Assembly (NCBI GenBank): GCA_018873245.2 | Contig: JAEMBT020000004.1 | Span: 5,132,573-5,196,572 of the forward strand | DNA from: Archegozetes longisetosus | Taxonomy: Eukaryota; Arthropoda; Arachnida; Sarcoptiformes; Trhypochthoniidae | Length of the DNA: 64,000 nucleotides | Direction: 5' to 3' | Notes under the pieces: model-generated | The model's database searches: none | What the model was told of the DNA's origin: nothing | What the model saw: only the letters and a program-made list of their open reading frames with translations | Translations under genes and position numbers: made by a program | Part shown: positions 62,226 to 64,000 of the stretch, piece by piece | Layout: each line of letters begins with the position of its first letter | Position numbering within the stretch: the first letter of the stretch is position 1

Positions 62226-63806
62226 CTGTAATAGCTTTTGGAGTCACGCTATTAGTTTAGATGTGGAAAATAGTTAGTTTTCGTTTCTATGTTAACTTGG
62301 AGTAGTGAGATTTTTCGTGCTCATCTTTAATCATTGTCTCTATGAAACATGGGTTACTAATTTCATCAAATCCTGGCACGCACACAAATTTCATTCTTCA
62401 ATAACACACTCATTATACATTTTCAATAAAGGTATTATGCCCGATTCAACCTTATTCTTCTTATGTCTTCTTACTTTCTAGTTCTGTTCTATTTTCATAC
62501 TCGTTCCCTCTATTTTAGGTAAGATTAACTCTAATTGTCTTCAAATTCAGTTTTTGGCTGAATATTTTCGTAAGATTATGGTTATTTGACTGTAAATCCG
62601 AAAATCGATTTTTGAAGGCTTATTTGTTAGACAAATTTATGAGAAAATGAAATTTACATAAAATGAGTTAATTGATGCACCTGTTTGCTTTATCAAGTTT
62701 ACTATGTTAATTTAAACACTAATCATTGATTTTGAATTGCTTCCTACTGACACTTGAAGAGCAAACAAAAAATATTTATAAAAATACTCATTTATTATGT
62801 TGCGAACATGGGTAATTTCATTTATTCAATCTATGCCATTATAACATAGAAAAAAGTTTAAAACAATTGTTCAAAATTGCATAATTTATAAATGTAATGG
62901 AATTGTTTCAGGATCAAAACTATGTAAATAGAAGAAGATCCGTGAAAAAGGATTTGAAAATTTTGAAAACTACTTATTTATTCGTTGTTATAATCCTTAT
63001 TTATCATTCTTATATCTATAAAATAAATTCTGCAAATCATGTAAATAAAATAAATGCTAAATGAAGCCATTTCAATGAAAAAGAGTCAATATAACGTAAG
63101 CCTATGTTTAAATGTTTTTCTTTTAAAATTGAAACAACTGTTGGTTTGAGCTTTGAATGTTTTTTGCTTAAATCACAATAAATTGTTTGCTCACTTGTGA
63201 ATATATAGCTTGTTTTGAGCTTCATCTTTTGCAATCAAAATCATAGTTTTATCGCTAACCTTATCATTAAGTCTGAGTAATCTTTCATTATACTCTCAAG
63301 TTTTTGGCAAATTAGTTTATATTTTGTGTTTACGTTAATTTTTTTTTCAAAATAAGCTCAACTAACCATCAAACCGGTTATCAAATTGAGTTTCATAATC
63401 TCTGAGTACAACCAATTATTCCCTAATTGCGGTCAATCGATAGTAATTATACCCAATTTGCAGACAGGAAATAATTGATTAGCAAGAAAGGTCAATACTT
63501 GCGATGATAACTGGAAAGTTAGTAGATCGGCAAAGATTTTTTGGACTTAATATAACTCAATAAAAGTAGAACAAATGTCTTCATTTTATTATACATTTGC
63601 AATGAAACAGTGCTCGCAATAAAAGTGTTCTACCAAAATAATAGCAAAACAGCTTGACTCCTACTTCTATTCCTTAAACTACTTGTAGAAAATAATAAAA
63701 ATAACAAAAATAACACTATCAAAATAACTTTATACCAAAATGCAATCTTCCAACCGACGAGTATTGTTTATTATGATACATTTCTGTCTTTCCCAAACTC
63801 CAATAC

Positions 63807-63849
63807 TTTTAGATACTTTTAGATACTTTCAAATACTTTCAAATACTAT
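63807..63849. repeat. Short tandem repeat of an 11-bp unit
   Basis: TTTAGATACT and TTCAAATACT variants repeat four times. Confidence 0.65.
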
Positions 63850-64000
63850 TTATAACTAACTATCCGCATTTAAGTTTATAACACTTATTTATTTATAAGT
63901 CTAAATGATTCAACTGAAGTGAACCATTAGACAATTGCATAAATGAGACCGAACAACACAATTGCTTAATGGTTATGTGGGGTGAGTGTGACATACACTT

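Larger units (their letters stand above)
50869..64000. other. 13-kb stretch without a supportable gene
   Basis: No frame here longer than about 100 residues has a recognisable domain, and none chains into exons of a known family. Composition is AT-rich with more tandem and microsatellite repeats than the left half. It also holds transposon remnants at 52746-52895, 57076-57347 and 57440-57663, each annotated separately. It could be an intergenic desert or the inside of a large intron of a gene beyond the right edge; the window cannot tell. Confidence 0.55.

Overview
This is nuclear DNA from an AT-rich animal genome. Its genes are split by short GT-AG introns, mostly 60-90 nt. The proteins (dally-like glypican, BOK-type Bcl-2 protein, XPG, CUL4, NKAP, SPRYD7, ALG9, UXS1) are those of a bilaterian. 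Small introns, AT-rich spacers and arthropod-like versions of several proteins suggest a small-genome arthropod, possibly a mite. That placement is an inference; nothing in the sequence proves it. I saw no rRNA, tRNA, CRISPR or bacterial-type operon.

Layout. The first 22 kb and 40.8-50.9 kb are gene-dense. Left block: SMC4 (-, runs off the left edge), UXS1 (+), ALG9 (+, seven exons), SPRYD7-like (+), NKAP (-, one apparent frameshift), CUL4 (-, nine exons at most), XPG/ERCC5 (+), COX5B (-), PSMB2 (+). Middle block: an empty stretch, then a dally-like glypican (-, exons over 26.8-31.6 kb, 5' exon not found), another empty stretch, then a BOK-like Bcl-2 gene (+). Right block: TAMM41 (-), eIF3L (+), a broken coding-like region (-, 44.4-46.2 kb), an unrecognised 267-residue protein (-), UTP15 (-) and ribose-5-phosphate isomerase (+). 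From 50.9 kb to the end, about 13 kb, I can support no gene, only repeats and transposon remnants.

How the genes relate. They are mostly housekeeping genes with no shared pathway: chromosome condensation, sugar-nucleotide and N-glycan synthesis, splicing, ubiquitin ligation, DNA repair, respiration, proteasome, translation, rRNA processing and the pentose phosphate pathway. UXS1 makes the UDP-xylose that starts glycosaminoglycan chains, and the glypican carries such chains, so they meet in one pathway without being neighbours. Several genes sit head to head across short gaps that probably hold shared promoters: SMC4/UXS1, CUL4/XPG, TAMM41/eIF3L and UTP15/RPIA.

The non-coding DNA carries small TA-flanked DNA transposons of Tigger/pogo and mariner type. 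One is a 377-bp palindromic mariner-like element sitting inside a Tigger-like element. I found no clearly new biological system. The points most worth a second look are the nested element, the broken minus-strand gene, the glypican that seems to lack one conserved disulfide, the NKAP frameshift, and the unknown protein next to UTP15.
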